Positions 50,146 to 61,154 of a DNA stretch of 64,000 nucleotides are shown one piece after another. Location of the stretch: contig NC_090023.1 in NCBI RefSeq assembly GCF_037176765.1, forward strand, positions 23,261,366 to 23,325,365, in the 5' to 3' direction. The DNA is from Anolis sagrei (taxonomy: Eukaryota; Chordata; Lepidosauria; Squamata; Anolidae). Numbering within the stretch: the first letter of the stretch is position 1; every line of letters starts with the position of its first letter. The notes under the pieces were generated by a model. That model was not told the origin of the DNA, ran no database searches, and worked only from the letters and a program-made list of their open reading frames with translations. Position numbers and translations under genes: made by a program.

Positions 50146-50238
50146 CTCAAGGTCATAAGTACACAGCATATCAAATATAAGTACATAATTTTGACATCCC
50201 TACTCTGGCTCTGCAGAAGACCCATACAGGCAAACCAC

Positions 50239-50239
<1 letters not shown>

Positions 50240-50278
<39 letters not shown>

Positions 50279-50288
50279 TAACAACAAC

Positions 50289-50332
<44 letters not shown>
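50240..50332. repeat. (AAT)n-(ATT)n inverted microsatellite
   Basis: About 36 bp of AAT repeats, a short AAC-rich bridge, then about 43 bp of ATT repeats: a perfect-hairpin type sequence. The ATT side is the tail of the minus-strand L2 that follows. Confidence 0.92.
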
Positions 50333-51769
50333 TTACTCACCTGTCCTTGTGGCTCGAGGTGGGTTACAACGTCGCTAAAATGCATAATCATCTAAAACAT
50401 TATTTAAAATACAGATATTAAAGCATATTTCTACAAAATATATATTATATAGATCAAAGATTAAACATAAGATGCAAGTTTAAAATTGGTGATTAAAACT
50501 GACTGGGTGGGCCTGCAGAAATTATAGGTCTTCAAATGTGTTTTAAATTCTGACAGTTGTTGGAACTCTTCCTGCAGGTTGTTCCATAGTCTTGGGATGG
50601 CCAATGAAAAGGTCCTCTGGGTGACAGTCGCCAACTGGATAACCTGACCCAGACCATGTAGGGCTTTGAAACCAATAGTTTGTACTTTGACCAGAAACTA
50701 ATTAGCAGTCAATGGAGTGACTTTCGTATGTGTGTAATATGTTCACTCCTGATTGTTCCTGTAACCAATCTGGCTGCTGTATTTTGAACCAACTGGACTT
50801 TCTGAACTTGGTACAAAAGTAGCCCAATGGAAAATGTATTTCAGAACACTGATTCTGCAATACATTTTCTAGGATTGGTGCAGTTGGTATATCAGCTGAA
50901 GGTGATAATAAGCACTCCTGACCATCACATCTACCTGGGCTGACATTAGGTAGCTGCAAACACAGTCTTTCAGAGGAAGTGTAACCCGGTCCAGAACTGA
51001 TTGACATATCTCTACATCTCCAGATTAGGACTCCTGATGGCATGTACTACTGCTTTGTCTGGATTCAGTCTCAGTTTATTTTTCCTCATTCAACCCATTC
51101 CCTCCTTCAAGCATTCATTCAGAGGATATGCTATCCTTAGCTGAGGCATGGAGAAATATATTTGGGTGTCATCAGCATACTGATAACACCCCGCTACATG
51201 CCTCTAGATCTGTGGTTCTCAACCTGTGAGTCCCCAGATGTTTTGACCTTCAACTCCCAGAAATCCTAACAGCTCGTTAGCTGGCTTGGATTTCTGGGAG
51301 GTGCAGGCCAAAACACCTGAGGACCCACAGACAGGTTGAGAATCACTGCTCTAGAAGAACTCTCCCAGCAGTTTCATGTAAATATTAAAAAGCATTTAGG
51401 ATAAAATGGCACCTTTTTGAGGAACAGCTATCCCCAATAACCACCATCTGGAACCTGTCTGAGAGGTATGACTGGAACAACTGCAACACAGTACCTCCAA
51501 TTTCCAAATCCCTTAGACTTCCAGATGGATACCATGGTTGATGGTATCAAAAGTTGCTGAGAAGTCTTGAAGCACCAACAGGGACACACATCCTTTGTCA
51601 GTGTTAAAACAGAGACCATCAACTAAGGTGACAATTGCAGCTTCAACTGGTTGGAAATGGTTCGAGGAAGTGTGTGTCATCCAAGACTGCCTGGAGTTGA
51701 AGGGCAACTGCCTTCTTGATCACCTTACCCCCAAAAAGGTTAGAGACTGGTCTGTAATTATTAAGGTCT
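50333..51769 (-). mobile_element. L2-clade LINE, old copy, minus strand
   Basis: The 3' end is at about 50335. Decayed RT sequence runs back through GCATCAGCATACTG-type YADD remnants (about 51165-51185) to NNYRPVSNLF and LQAVLDDTHFLEPF near 51650-51770. It is host to the family B MITE at 51210 and the target of the BovB insertion at 51770/51780. Confidence 0.85.
51210..51348. mobile_element. Palindromic hAT MITE (family B) inside L2
   Basis: Ends CTGTGGTTCTCAACCTGTGA and AGGTTGAGAATCACTG. Flanks CTCTAGAT / CTCTAGAA are an 8-bp duplication with one mismatch. Confidence 0.88.
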
Positions 51770-51780
51770 AGGGGTGGAAA
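51770..51780 (+). repeat. Target site duplication, left of BovB
   Basis: AGGGGTGGAAA, identical to 54993-55003. Confidence 0.9.
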
Positions 51781-54700
51781 GCAAAGGATCACCGCCTTGT
51801 CGGGGCGCTGGAGCTTGAGCACCTCAATGATGTCATGAGCGAAACCGTGAAGGGCCACCCAAGACGGGACGGTCGTGGCAGAGAGGTCAGACCAAGCGTG
51901 ATCCCTGGGGAAGGCAACGGCAAACCACCCCAGTATCCTTGCCAAGAAAACTAAATGGACCAGTACAACCAGAGATATGTCGGTATGCCATTGGAAGATG
52001 GGACTCCCAGGTCGGAAGATGGCCAAAATGCTACTGGGGAGGAGCAGAGGATAAGTTCAACTAGCCCCAGATGTGATGACGCAGCTAGCTCAAAGCCGAA
52101 AGGAAGGCTAGCGGCCGACGGTACTGGAGGTGAACGACGAATCCGATGCTCTAAAGATCAACACACCATAGGAACCTGGAATGTAAGATCTATGTGCCAG
52201 GGCAAGTTGGATGTTGTTATTGGTGAGATGTCAAGACTAAAGATAGACATTCTGGGGGTCAGCGAACTGAAATGGACTGGAATGGGCCACTTCACATCAG
52301 ATGACCACCAGATCTACTACTGCGGACAAGAGGAACATCGAAGAAATGGAGTAGCCTTCATAATTAATAAGAAATTCGCTAAAGCGGTGCTTGGATACAA
52401 CCCAAAAAATGACAGAATGATCTCAATTCGAGTGCAAGGAAAGCCTTTCAACATTACAGTGATCCAAATCTACGCCCCAACCACAGCTGCTGAAGAAGCA
52501 GAAGTAGATCAGTTCTATGAGGATCTGCAGGACCTACTGGATAACACACCAAAAAGAGACATTATTTTCATTACAGGAGACTGGAATGCCAAGGTGGGAA
52601 GTCAAATGACAACTGGGATCACAGGCAAGCATGGTCTGGGAGAACAAAATGAAGCGGGACGCAGGCTGATAGAATTTTGCCAGGAAAACTCGCTGTGTAT
52701 AACAAACACTCTCTTCCAACAACCTAAAAGACGGCTTTATACATGGACCTCACCAGATGGTCAGCACCGAAATCAGATTGACTACATCCTTTGCAGCCAA
52801 AGGTGGTGGACATCCATCCAGTCGGTGAAAACAAGACCTGGGGCTGACTGTAGCTCAGATCACGAACTTCTTATTGCCCAATTTAGAATAAAACTAAAGA
52901 GATCAGGGAAAATACACAGACCAGTTAGATATGATCTCACTAACATTCCTAGCGAATATACAGTGGAAGTGAAGAACAGATTTGAAGGACTAGATTTAGT
53001 AAACAGAGTCCCAGAAGAACTATGGACAGAAGTCCGAGACATTGTTCAGGAGACGGCAACAAAGTACATTCCAAAGAAAAAGAAAACCAAGAAGGCAAAA
53101 TGGTTGTCTGCTGAGACACTGGAAGTAGCCCAAGAAAGGAGGAAAGCAAAAGGAAACAGGGATAAGGGGAGATATGCCCAGTTAAATGCGCAATTCCAGA
53201 GGTTAGCCAGAAGAGATAAGGAACTATTTTTAAATAAGCAATGCATGGAAGTGGAAGAAGACAACAGAATAGGAAGGACAAGAGACCTCTTCCAGAAAAT
53301 TAGAAACATTGGGGGTAAATTTCAGGCAAAAGTTGGTATGATAAGAAACAAAGATGGCAGGGACGTAACAGAAGCTGAAGAGATCAAGAGAAGGTGGCGA
53401 GACTATACAGAAGATCTGTATAGAAAGGATAATAATATTGAGGATAGTTTTAACGGTGTGGTGAATGAATTAGAACCAGACATCCTGAGGAGTGAGGTTG
53501 AATGGGCCTTAAGAAGCATTGCTAACAACAAGGCAGCAGGAGACGACGGGATCCCAGCTGAACTGTTTAAAATCTTAAAAGATGATGCTGTCAAGGTGAT
53601 GCATGCCATATGCCAGCAAATATGGAAAACACAGGAATGGCCATCAGACTGGAAAAAATCAACTTATATCCCCATACCAAAAAAGGGAAATGCGAAAGAC
53701 TGCTCAAACTTCCGTACAGTGGCCCTTATTTCTCATGCCAGTAAGGTAATGCTCAAGATCCTGCAAGGAAGACTCCAGCAATACATGGAGCGAGAGTTGC
53801 CAGATGTTCAAGCTGGGTTTAGAAAAGGTAGAGGAACGAGAGACCAGATTGCCAATATCCGCTGGATAATGGAGAAATGCAGGGAGTTTCAGAAAAACAT
53901 CTACTTCTGCTTCATTGACTATTCTAAAGCCTTTGACTGTGTGGATCATAATAAATTGTGGCAAGTTCTTGGTGGGATGGGCATCCCAAGCCACCTTGTC
54001 TCTCTCCTGAGGAATCTGTATAAGGACCAAGTAGCAACAGTCAGAACTGACCACGGAACAACAGACTGGTTCAAGATTGGGAAAGGCGTACGGCAAGGCT
54101 GCATCCTCTCACCCAACCTTTTTAACGTGTATGCAGAACACATCATGCGATGTGCGGGGCTGGATGAATGCAAAGCTGGGGTGAAAATTGCTGGAAGAAA
54201 CATTAACAACCTCAGATATGCAGATGACACCACTCTGATGGCCGAAAGCGAGGAGGAGCTGAGGAGCCTTCTAATCAAGGTGAAAGAAGAAAGCGCAAAA
54301 GCCGGGTTGCAGCTAAATGTCAAAAAAACCAAGATTATGGCAACAAGAATGATAGACAACTGGAAAATAGAGGGAGAAACCGTGGAGGCCGTGACAGACT
54401 TTGTATTTCTAGGTGCAAAGATTACTGCAGATGCAGACTGTAGCCAGGAAATCAGAAGACGCTTACTTCTTGGGAGGAGAGCAATGTCCAGTCTCGATAA
54501 AATAGTAAAGAGTAGAGACATCAGACTGGCAACAAAGATCCGCCTAGTCAAAGCCATGGTATTCCCTGTAGTCACCTACGGATGTGAGAGCTGGACCTTA
54601 GGGAAGGCTGAGCGAAGGAAGATCGATGCTTTTGAGCTGTGGTGTTGGAGGAAAGTTCTGAGAGTGCCTTGGACTGCGAGAAGATCCAACCAGTCCATCC

Positions 54701-54992
54701 TCCAGGAAATAAAGCCCGGCTGCTCACTGGAGGGAAAGATACTAGAGACAAAGTTGAAGTACTTTGGCCACATCATGAGGAGACAGGAAAGCCTAGAGAA
54801 GACAATTATGCTGGGGAAAGTGGAAGGCAAAAGGAAGAGGGGTCGACCAAGGGCAAGATGGATGGATGGCATCCTTGAAGTGACTGGACTGACCTTGAGG
54901 GAGCTGAGGGTGGTAACGGCCGACAGGGAGCTCTGGCGTGGGCTGGTCCATGAGGTCACGAAGAGTCGGAGACGACTAAACGAATGAACAAC
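51781..54992 (+). mobile_element. Full-length BovB (RTE-clade) LINE
   Basis: 3212 bp, close to the 3.2 kb usual for BovB. It starts GCAAAGGATCACCGCC and ends GACTAAACGAATGAACAAC, with a 174-bp leader and almost no 3' UTR because the stop codon lies about 5 bp from the end. It is bounded by an exact 11-bp duplication. It inserted into the older minus-strand L2. Nothing in the sequence suggests decay. BovB is known to be patchily shared between squamates and ruminants, which is attributed to horizontal transfer. Confidence 0.95.
51955..54987 (+). CDS. BovB endonuclease/reverse transcriptase polyprotein
   Basis: 1010 codons, uninterrupted. ATG at 51955 follows directly after an in-frame TAA, so it is the likely start. 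Residues about 70-310 form an apurinic-type endonuclease: GTWNVRSM, SELKW (Glu104), GDWNAK (Asp209, Asn211), QIDYIL (Asp276), SSDHELL (Asp302, His303). Residues about 530-800 form the reverse transcriptase: PIPKKGNAKDCSNFRTVALI, GFRKGRGTRDQ, FIDYSKAFDCVDH (from residue 653), KGVRQGCILSPNLF and the catalytic YADD (755-758). The C-terminal region has WTARRSNQSILQEIKPGCSL and KYFGHIMRRQESL, ending KSRRRLNE, as in bovine BovB. It would nick target DNA and reverse transcribe its own RNA there. All motifs that I can name are intact, so it may be active or recently so. It shares no operon-like unit with other genes. Confidence 0.95.
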   Translation: MDQYNQRYVGMPLEDGTPRSEDGQNATGEEQRISSTSPRCDDAASSKPKGRLAADGTGGERRIRCSKDQHTIGTWNVRSMCQGKLDVVIGEMSRLKIDILGVSELKWTGMGHFTSDDHQIYYCGQEEHRRNGVAFIINKKFAKAVLGYNPKNDRMISIRVQGKPFNITVIQIYAPTTAAEEAEVDQFYEDLQDLLDNTPKRDIIFITGDWNAKVGSQMTTGITGKHGLGEQNEAGRRLIEFCQENSLCITNTLFQQPKRRLYTWTSPDGQHRNQIDYILCSQRWWTSIQSVKTRPGADCSSDHELLIAQFRIKLKRSGKIHRPVRYDLTNIPSEYTVEVKNRFEGLDLVNRVPEELWTEVRDIVQETATKYIPKKKKTKKAKWLSAETLEVAQERRKAKGNRDKGRYAQLNAQFQRLARRDKELFLNKQCMEVEEDNRIGRTRDLFQKIRNIGGKFQAKVGMIRNKDGRDVTEAEEIKRRWRDYTEDLYRKDNNIEDSFNGVVNELEPDILRSEVEWALRSIANNKAAGDDGIPAELFKILKDDAVKVMHAICQQIWKTQEWPSDWKKSTYIPIPKKGNAKDCSNFRTVALISHASKVMLKILQGRLQQYMERELPDVQAGFRKGRGTRDQIANIRWIMEKCREFQKNIYFCFIDYSKAFDCVDHNKLWQVLGGMGIPSHLVSLLRNLYKDQVATVRTDHGTTDWFKIGKGVRQGCILSPNLFNVYAEHIMRCAGLDECKAGVKIAGRNINNLRYADDTTLMAESEEELRSLLIKVKEESAKAGLQLNVKKTKIMATRMIDNWKIEGETVEAVTDFVFLGAKITADADCSQEIRRRLLLGRRAMSSLDKIVKSRDIRLATKIRLVKAMVFPVVTYGCESWTLGKAERRKIDAFELWCWRKVLRVPWTARRSNQSILQEIKPGCSLEGKILETKLKYFGHIMRRQESLEKTIMLGKVEGKRKRGRPRARWMDGILEVTGLTLRELRVVTADRELWRGLVHEVTKSRRRLNE

Positions 54993-55003
54993 AGGGGTGG
55001 AAA
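54993..55003 (+). repeat. Target site duplication, right of BovB
   Basis: AGGGGTGGAAA, identical to 51770-51780. Confidence 0.9.
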
Positions 55004-56110
55004 ATTCCTTTCATGCATGGTTCTGCTGAAAAAAGTCAAACTTGATCTTCCATTCCCTGGGATGGCATGTGCTTGTTAGCTTGCCTCTTAAAGAGGCAGA
55101 AAAACAGCACAATTTTTTTTGTCTGCTCACCCTCAACAAGATGACTTAAGACTAGGAAATTGGAAAACACTGTGTTCAGCACAGCCATATTAAGTCAACA
55201 GAACTCCACCAGCTACCTGTAAAGCTAAGTACCAAGAAGGAACTTGACTCCAGGCGTCATGCTGTTTCGCATGCAGCAAACTGTTTTGCTTTGACTGCTG
55301 TATGACTCAGCCGCCTTTTCAGAAGCAATCGGTAATGTTCCCTCCTTGCTCAATAAACCAGGAATCAGACGAAGATGAAGAAAGCCCTTTTCTTGCAGTC
55401 ACACACTCACTAGTATACAACTGTAGGGCAGGAAAATGGGGCTTTGAAATGTGGCCCCCAAAATCACAGCAACTATCTTTTATCACAAAAATGAAGAATA
55501 GTAGTCTGATTCCTATCGGCTTCTTGCTGAAGCTTGTCTGAAACTCAGAGAAATGCGAAAAACAATGAGGTCACTAGACATTTTCTTATGGTTCCGCCGG
55601 GTAAATTGATGTTTATATGTCTGCGTTTGAAATATACCCCAGTGAACCTGATGGTTTTTTCTGGAGCTATGTCAGTGAGGAGAGTTCAAGTTCAAACATA
55701 AACAATCACAGAGCCAGCTTTTAATACCTGGGTTGAAAGACCAAACTGAGAGGGATCTTTATCTGTATAAAGAGCATTTTAATACTTGCATGTGGGTAAC
55801 CTTGTGAGTGAGCATCCCCTCCCTTCTGGAATTTACATGTGCGCTGCAATCAAGTGGTGTCTGAAACCCACAAATGGTTGGAAACATCTCATTTCTCCCC
55901 CTGCATTCAATCAAAACAGTGCATACTTGAGAACTACATTTTTGGTTGAATATGATCCAGCGCAGACAAATTAAAACACTGAGGCAAGCATTTGGTTATG
56001 GATGTTTTACTTCTACCTGGAAGAAAACTGTCTTTCATAAATGATTCTCCTTTCCTTCCACTTCTTTCATTCTTTCCTTCCAACTAAATGGTAAATGGTT
56101 CTGCGTGACT
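55004..56110. other. Intergenic, no gene recognised
   Basis: The first bases should continue the old L2 or its flank beyond the BovB insertion, but the L2 reading could not be followed. Nothing else was recognised. Confidence 0.45.
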
Positions 56111-56120
56111 ACCATCTATG

Positions 56121-56828
56121 TCAGTGGTTCACAACCTGTGGTCAGTGGACCACCAGTGGTGCACAAGAATTCAAATATGGTCTGCAAAACATTTTAAATT
56201 TTAAACCTTTATTCATTTTAATGAATTTGTTGCTATGTGGACAGTGCCTGCGTAGGGTGACTGCAGGAGGCAGGGGAGGGCAAGCGATCAATGTCATGTG
56301 TCACGTACTCATGGCACCCAGCATCAGTCAGCCGCACTCATTCTTTTGTATTGCTTGGCTGTGTCAGTGGCTCTGTTTTGCTGTTTAGTGATTCGACAGC
56401 TCCAGTAGTTTTACTAATCACGAGTCCTCAATATTTATATTAATTTTTAACTTATTTAATGATGATTGAAATGAATTTCAATTGTTATGAAAAAGACAAT
56501 ATACCTATTGTTTGTTATGCTTATACTCAATTGCAGTTTTGTTTTATTTTCAGAAAATTGCACCTAAGAGAACATACAAAACTAGTTACATTAAATCAGG
56601 ATTTACTTCCAATGAAATTATTGGGGAAATAAAATCACAGTGTATTTTATGCACAACCATTATTGCGAACGATGCCTTGAAGCCAGAAAAATTAAAATGC
56701 CACTTAGAAAGAGTCTACTCTAATTTCCCTGACTGAAGTTTATTATCCTTGAACCTTGTGGTCCCTGCTAACAACAACAACAAAAAAAAATCAAAGTAGT
56801 TCCTGGTAAAAAAAAGTTGAAAATCACT
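56121..56828 (+). mobile_element. Decayed hAT transposon with BED-finger remnant
   Basis: Left end CAGTGGTTCACAACCTGTGG, right end AAAAGTTGAAAATCACTG. Flanks ATCTATGT / ATTTATAC are weakly alike. The interior encodes one exon-like frame (see the pseudogene entry). Most of a transposase is missing, so it is a deletion derivative. Confidence 0.75.
56545..56736 (+). pseudogene. hAT transposase N-terminus, BED-type zinc finger remnant
   Basis: Reads KIAPKRTYKTSYIKSGFTSN, then SQCILCTTIIANDALKPEKL with KCHLERVYSNFPD and a stop. This matches the N-terminus of Charlie-like hAT transposases and their domesticated kin (SCAND3/ZMYM6/ZBED type), where C-x2-C-xn-H-x4-6-H binds zinc. The two Cys and the first His are present, but the position of the usual second His is Tyr (HLERVY). 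That and the missing catalytic part argue for a dead fragment, not a host gene. Confidence 0.7.
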
Positions 56829-56892
56829 GATTTATACCTATGTTTTACCAAGAGGTCAAAGCTCAGCATCCAAATTCATTGAATTTTGTGAT

Positions 56893-57535
56893 AGAATCAT
56901 AAAATGCTAGAGTTGGAAGAGATCTCATGGGCCATCCAGTCCAACCCCCTGCCAAGAAGCAGGAAAATCACATTCAAAACATCTCCGACAGATGGCCACC
57001 CAGCCTCTGTTTAAAAGCCTCCAAAGAAGGAGCCTCCCTCACACTACAGAGAATTCCACTGCTGAACAGCTCTCACCATTAGAAAGTTCTTCCTCACGCT
57101 CAAGTGGAATCTCCTTTCCTGTAGTTTGAAGCCATTGCTTCGCAACCTAGTCTCCAGGGCAGCAGAAAAGAAGCCTGCTCCCTCCTCCCTATGACTTCCC
57201 CTCACATATTTATACATGGCTATCATGTCTTTTCTGCAGGCTAAACATGCCCAGCTCTTTAAGGTGCTCCTCATAGGGCTTGTTCTCTAGACCCTTGATC
57301 ATTTTAGTTGCCCTCCTCTGGACACATTCCAGTCTGTCAATATCTCCCTTAAATTGCAGTGCCCAGAATTGGACACAGTATTCCAGGTGTGGTCTGACCA
57401 AGGCAGAACGGAGGGGTAGCATGACTTCCCTGGATCTATTCTCCTATTTATGCAGCCCAAAATCCCATTGGCTTTTTAAGCTGCTGCATGACATTGTTGG
57501 CTCATGTTTAAGTTGTTATCCATGAGGATTTGATG
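56893..57535 (-). mobile_element. CR1 LINE 3' end, minus strand
   Basis: The tail ATAGAATCATAAAATGCTAG leads into coding sequence: [36 protein letters not shown] and, further 5', [20 protein letters not shown] with [17 protein letters not shown]. Two overlapping frames show at least one frameshift near 57230. Confidence 0.9.
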
Positions 57536-58639
57536 TGTAGAAATAATGCCATTGGGGGCTTCCAATCTGCAGCTCAGAGTCTGCATGTGCTTTCCCAGAG
57601 CCTGTAGTGTGCCTTCCAAGCCTTTGATGCTTTCTAATTCCCCTTGGGCAACCACGACTTATGCTTCCGCATTGCAACCCTGTTCAACACCACCAATTAA
57701 GAAAGAAGATTTAGCTTCTGCCTCACTAAGCAAACCTGAAGCACTTCCACCATTACCAACAATCTTTAACAGGATAATTAGATGGGAGAGTGATAACATG
57801 CAAACATGCAAACATATGCATATCTTTTTGTAGGGAGACATGGCCACTGGCCTACATAAAAAGCATAAGAGATGAAAAATGTGTTGTTTTCTCTTGCTTT
57901 TAGAACAACAGATTTGATATGATCTCATAAGTACTTGGGAAATTGTTCCTCTCAAAATACACCTTCCCAACATCCTTGCTGGTAGCATGAGGTTGAATAC
58001 TAATTATTTGAGGCAGATACTGTCCCAATTTGGCAGTCTCAACTGTCCCAATTTGGCAGTCTCAATCTTCTGTATGCCTACTTTTGTAGTTGTTTTTAAA
58101 AATATCCCAGCAGCGTTTGGGAAATAATACTGAATTTGAAATATTTCTCCCTTAAATTCTAGTAATTGATAAATGCAGCTTTAAACCCTTAGGTTGAGAT
58201 CAAACCAGGATATCTACTTGAATGCAGTGCAACTGAATGGTTTTGCCTGAGAAGGCTTAGAATAGCATCTGTAGGTTTCCAGGGTGTATGATGAACAATT
58301 TGTCCAAGTTGTCTCAATGTACATTCCAAATTTGAATGTACTGTATTAGATAAAGTCTCCTTTTTCAGTTGTGATCATTGTAGTTGTACATTTGAATTTA
58401 TTACATGGTGCTTCCTTTTACATCTGTAGGACTATGGAATTGCGGAATTTGCAGTTTAGAGAGGAATATTTGGAATCCCCAGAAAAAGAATTCTAATGCC
58501 TCTCCAAACTACAAATCCCACATTTCCTTAGGATGAAGCCATGACAGTTAAAGAAGAACCATAGTTTTATAACTGTATAGTATGTAAGAACCCAAAGTGA
58601 CTTTTGTCTTCATGGACTAGTGTCAGAATAGACACTAAA
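57536..58639. other. Intergenic, no gene recognised
   Basis: No exon or named repeat. A 20-bp direct duplication (CTGTCCCAATTTGGCAGTCT) occurs at about 58019-58065. Confidence 0.4.
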
Positions 58640-59705
58640 TTCAATTGTCAGAGCAGATTCTTTGAATATCTATATGCGACCACTTGCCCAGCTGGTGCGA
58701 AGCTTTGGGCCTGAGTGCTATCAGTATGCTGATGACACTCAACTCATCCTGAGGATGGAAGGCCAGCCAGACTCAATACCTGATAACTTCCATCAATGCC
58801 TTGAGGCTGTTACTGGATGGTTGCGTGCCAGTAGGCTGAGGGTGAATCCAATGAAGACGGAGATCCTCTGGTTGGACCGCCCGGACGGAGGGGTGATCCG
58901 GTTGCCCACCCTGGATAGTGTGACATTATGCCCATCATCCTTGGTAAAGAGTCTGGGAGTCCTTTTAGACCCTCTGCTGACGATGGAGGCCCAGGCCTCC
59001 TCTGCGAGCAGTCGCATTTTTTCCATTTGTGTCAGGCTAGGCGGCTGGCTCCCTATCTGTCCAGGGATGACATGTCCACGGTGATCCAGGCTATAGTTAT
59101 CTCAAGGTTGGACTATTGTAATGCTCTTTACATAGGCCTGCCTTTATTGGTGATCCGGAAACTTAAACTAATGCAAAATGCTGCTGCCCGGCTTCTCGCA
59201 GGGGTTCCAGCAAGGCGCCACATCACTCCAATCTTGCAGCAACTGCACTGGTTGCCGATTGAGCATCGGATTACCTTCAAAGTGCTGATTCTTACTTTTA
59301 AGGCCTTATACAGCCTGGGGCCGGAGTACTTGAGGGACCGCCTCACCCCCTACTAATCCCTGAGATCATTTCACTCAGATGATCAGAATCTCCTTGAAGT
59401 TCCCAACTTTAGGACCATTCACCTGATGTCTACTAGGTGTAGAGCTTTCACGGTGGTGGCTCCTTATGTATGGAATGCTTTGCCAGTGGAACATGAGCTC
59501 GCCGAGATTTACTTGCTTTTCGTAGAGCTTGTAAAACTTATTTATTTAGGGTGGCATTTGAATTTTGTTGATCAAAGTTTTTCTTGATCTTATATGTAAT
59601 GTATCACATGTGCATATTGTAAACCGCTCCGAGTCTTCGGGGAGTGGCCGTATATAAAATTCATTAATTATTATATAATAATAATTATTAATAACAAGTA
59701 TTTAT
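58640..59705 (+). mobile_element. L2-clade LINE, distinct subfamily
   Basis: NIYMRPLAQLVRSFGPECYQ, the catalytic YADDTQL, GWLRASRLRVNPMKTEILWL, then after a frameshift near 59030 SRLDYCNALYIGLPLLVIRK and LHWLPIEHRITFKVLILTFK. The 3' UTR ends GTAAACCGCTCCGAGTCTTC. It is clearly different from the 42.7-kb copy in the region after YADD. Confidence 0.88.
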
Positions 59706-60384
59706 ATACATCCCATCAACTCAATGGATTTACTCCAGTTGTATTTGAATATACACACACACACACACATATATGGTCAATGACCAGCACCAAAAAATGT
59801 AGAATAAGAACATATACATTTAGGCATTAAAAAACAATGCCAAACACAATGTGAAAACCCAGCATTGAATGTGATAGTTACTCCAGTTGAACAAAACATT
59901 GGATTTAGGCAACTGTTCTTATCTGCTGATAGTCTTTCATGCCTATTGCCACCAGATTACAGTTCATATTCATTAAATTGGGACTTACATCATAGGGATA
60001 GACAGCACTGAATGAGTGAATGAAAGAATGAAATAACTTGCTGCTATGCTGAGTCACTTTCACAAATAAGAGATAAGTTTATAATTATTTCAAACAGAAA
60101 ATAGATGGACTAACATTTCCTTCAGAGAGTCTATCTAAACATTAGAAAAAAAATAGAATAGACTGTCTCAGCAGGTAGTGGATTTTCCTTCGTTGGATGT
60201 CTTTAAATTAGGTTGATTGGCCATCTCTAAGGAGTGTTTAGTAATGTGTTCCTGCATAGCATGGGATTACATTAGATCAGTGCTTCAGACAAACTTTGGT
60301 CATCCAGGCGTTTTAAACTTCAACTCCCAGAAGCACTACCTGATTTGGCCAACAAATGTGGATTCTGGGAGATGAAGTCTAAAA
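59706..60384. other. Intergenic, no gene recognised
   Basis: A (CA)9-type tract at about 59753-59770. At about 60120-60285 there is a weak CR1-like stretch (AGAGAGTCTATCTAAACATTAG, GATTGGCCATCTCTAAGG). Otherwise nothing was recognised. Confidence 0.4.
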
Positions 60385-60387
60385 CAT

Positions 60388-60470
60388 CTGTATTTATTTA
60401 TTATTTATTTACTTCACTTGTATACCGCTTTTCTCACCCCAGTGGGGGGCTCAAAGCGGTTTCCAATATA
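60388..60470 (-). mobile_element. L2-like 3' end, minus strand
   Basis: The TATTTATTTATTATTTATTT tail is followed by ACTTGTATACCGCTTTTCTC and CAAAGCGGTTTCC, an L2-type 3' terminus read in reverse. Confidence 0.65.
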
Positions 60471-61154
60471 ATTAAGATTTTATGAGTCTAGTTATGGAGA
60501 ATATGGAATTTGGGGAAGTGCATTGTAGTCTGGGAGAAATTAGCTGATTTTTTTGTTTTTGTTTTTGTTTTACTTGTTCCTGGTAAAATGAAACCACACG
60601 TTGTTCTGTGTTTTTACCTACATTTCACAATGGAAAACAATGAAACAAAAAAATCCCCAAGATCATGACAAAATGGAGAAATGTACCCAACTACACTTCA
60701 CATACCCAAATGACAATTTATCTCTCTGATTGTATCTCACAGCTTTTATTGGGGTTGATGTCTTGTTCCCAGAGGTGATTCATGTGGCTTTTCAAAAGTG
60801 TTGAAAGCCATTTATGATCAGGGAGCTATTAGGGAAATGACAAAATGATTGCAAAGAGGATCAAAAGCTTTTGAAAGAAGGAAATGGCAAGTAACCTCAA
60901 AAGACCTTCCTACAACCTGAAAGGATGATCCAAACTTCTTCTAAAACAAATGGAAAACAGACAAAGAAAGTTCTTACAGTTTTAAGTCAGCACATGGCAA
61001 ACTTTCACTTCATATGGCACTTTCAAATAACAATAAATTTGGTTATGTATTATGAGTTCTTGTTGCTTCTAACTGTCATCACATTGGCTTTGACTTGTGG
61101 CTCATGTATGAATGAGAGACTTCCAAGTCACCCTATAAATGCTCCTACTCAGAT

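Noticed and set aside
53946-54575. 209-codon minus-strand frame inside BovB
   Set aside because: It is a shadow of the strongly coding BovB frame on the plus strand.
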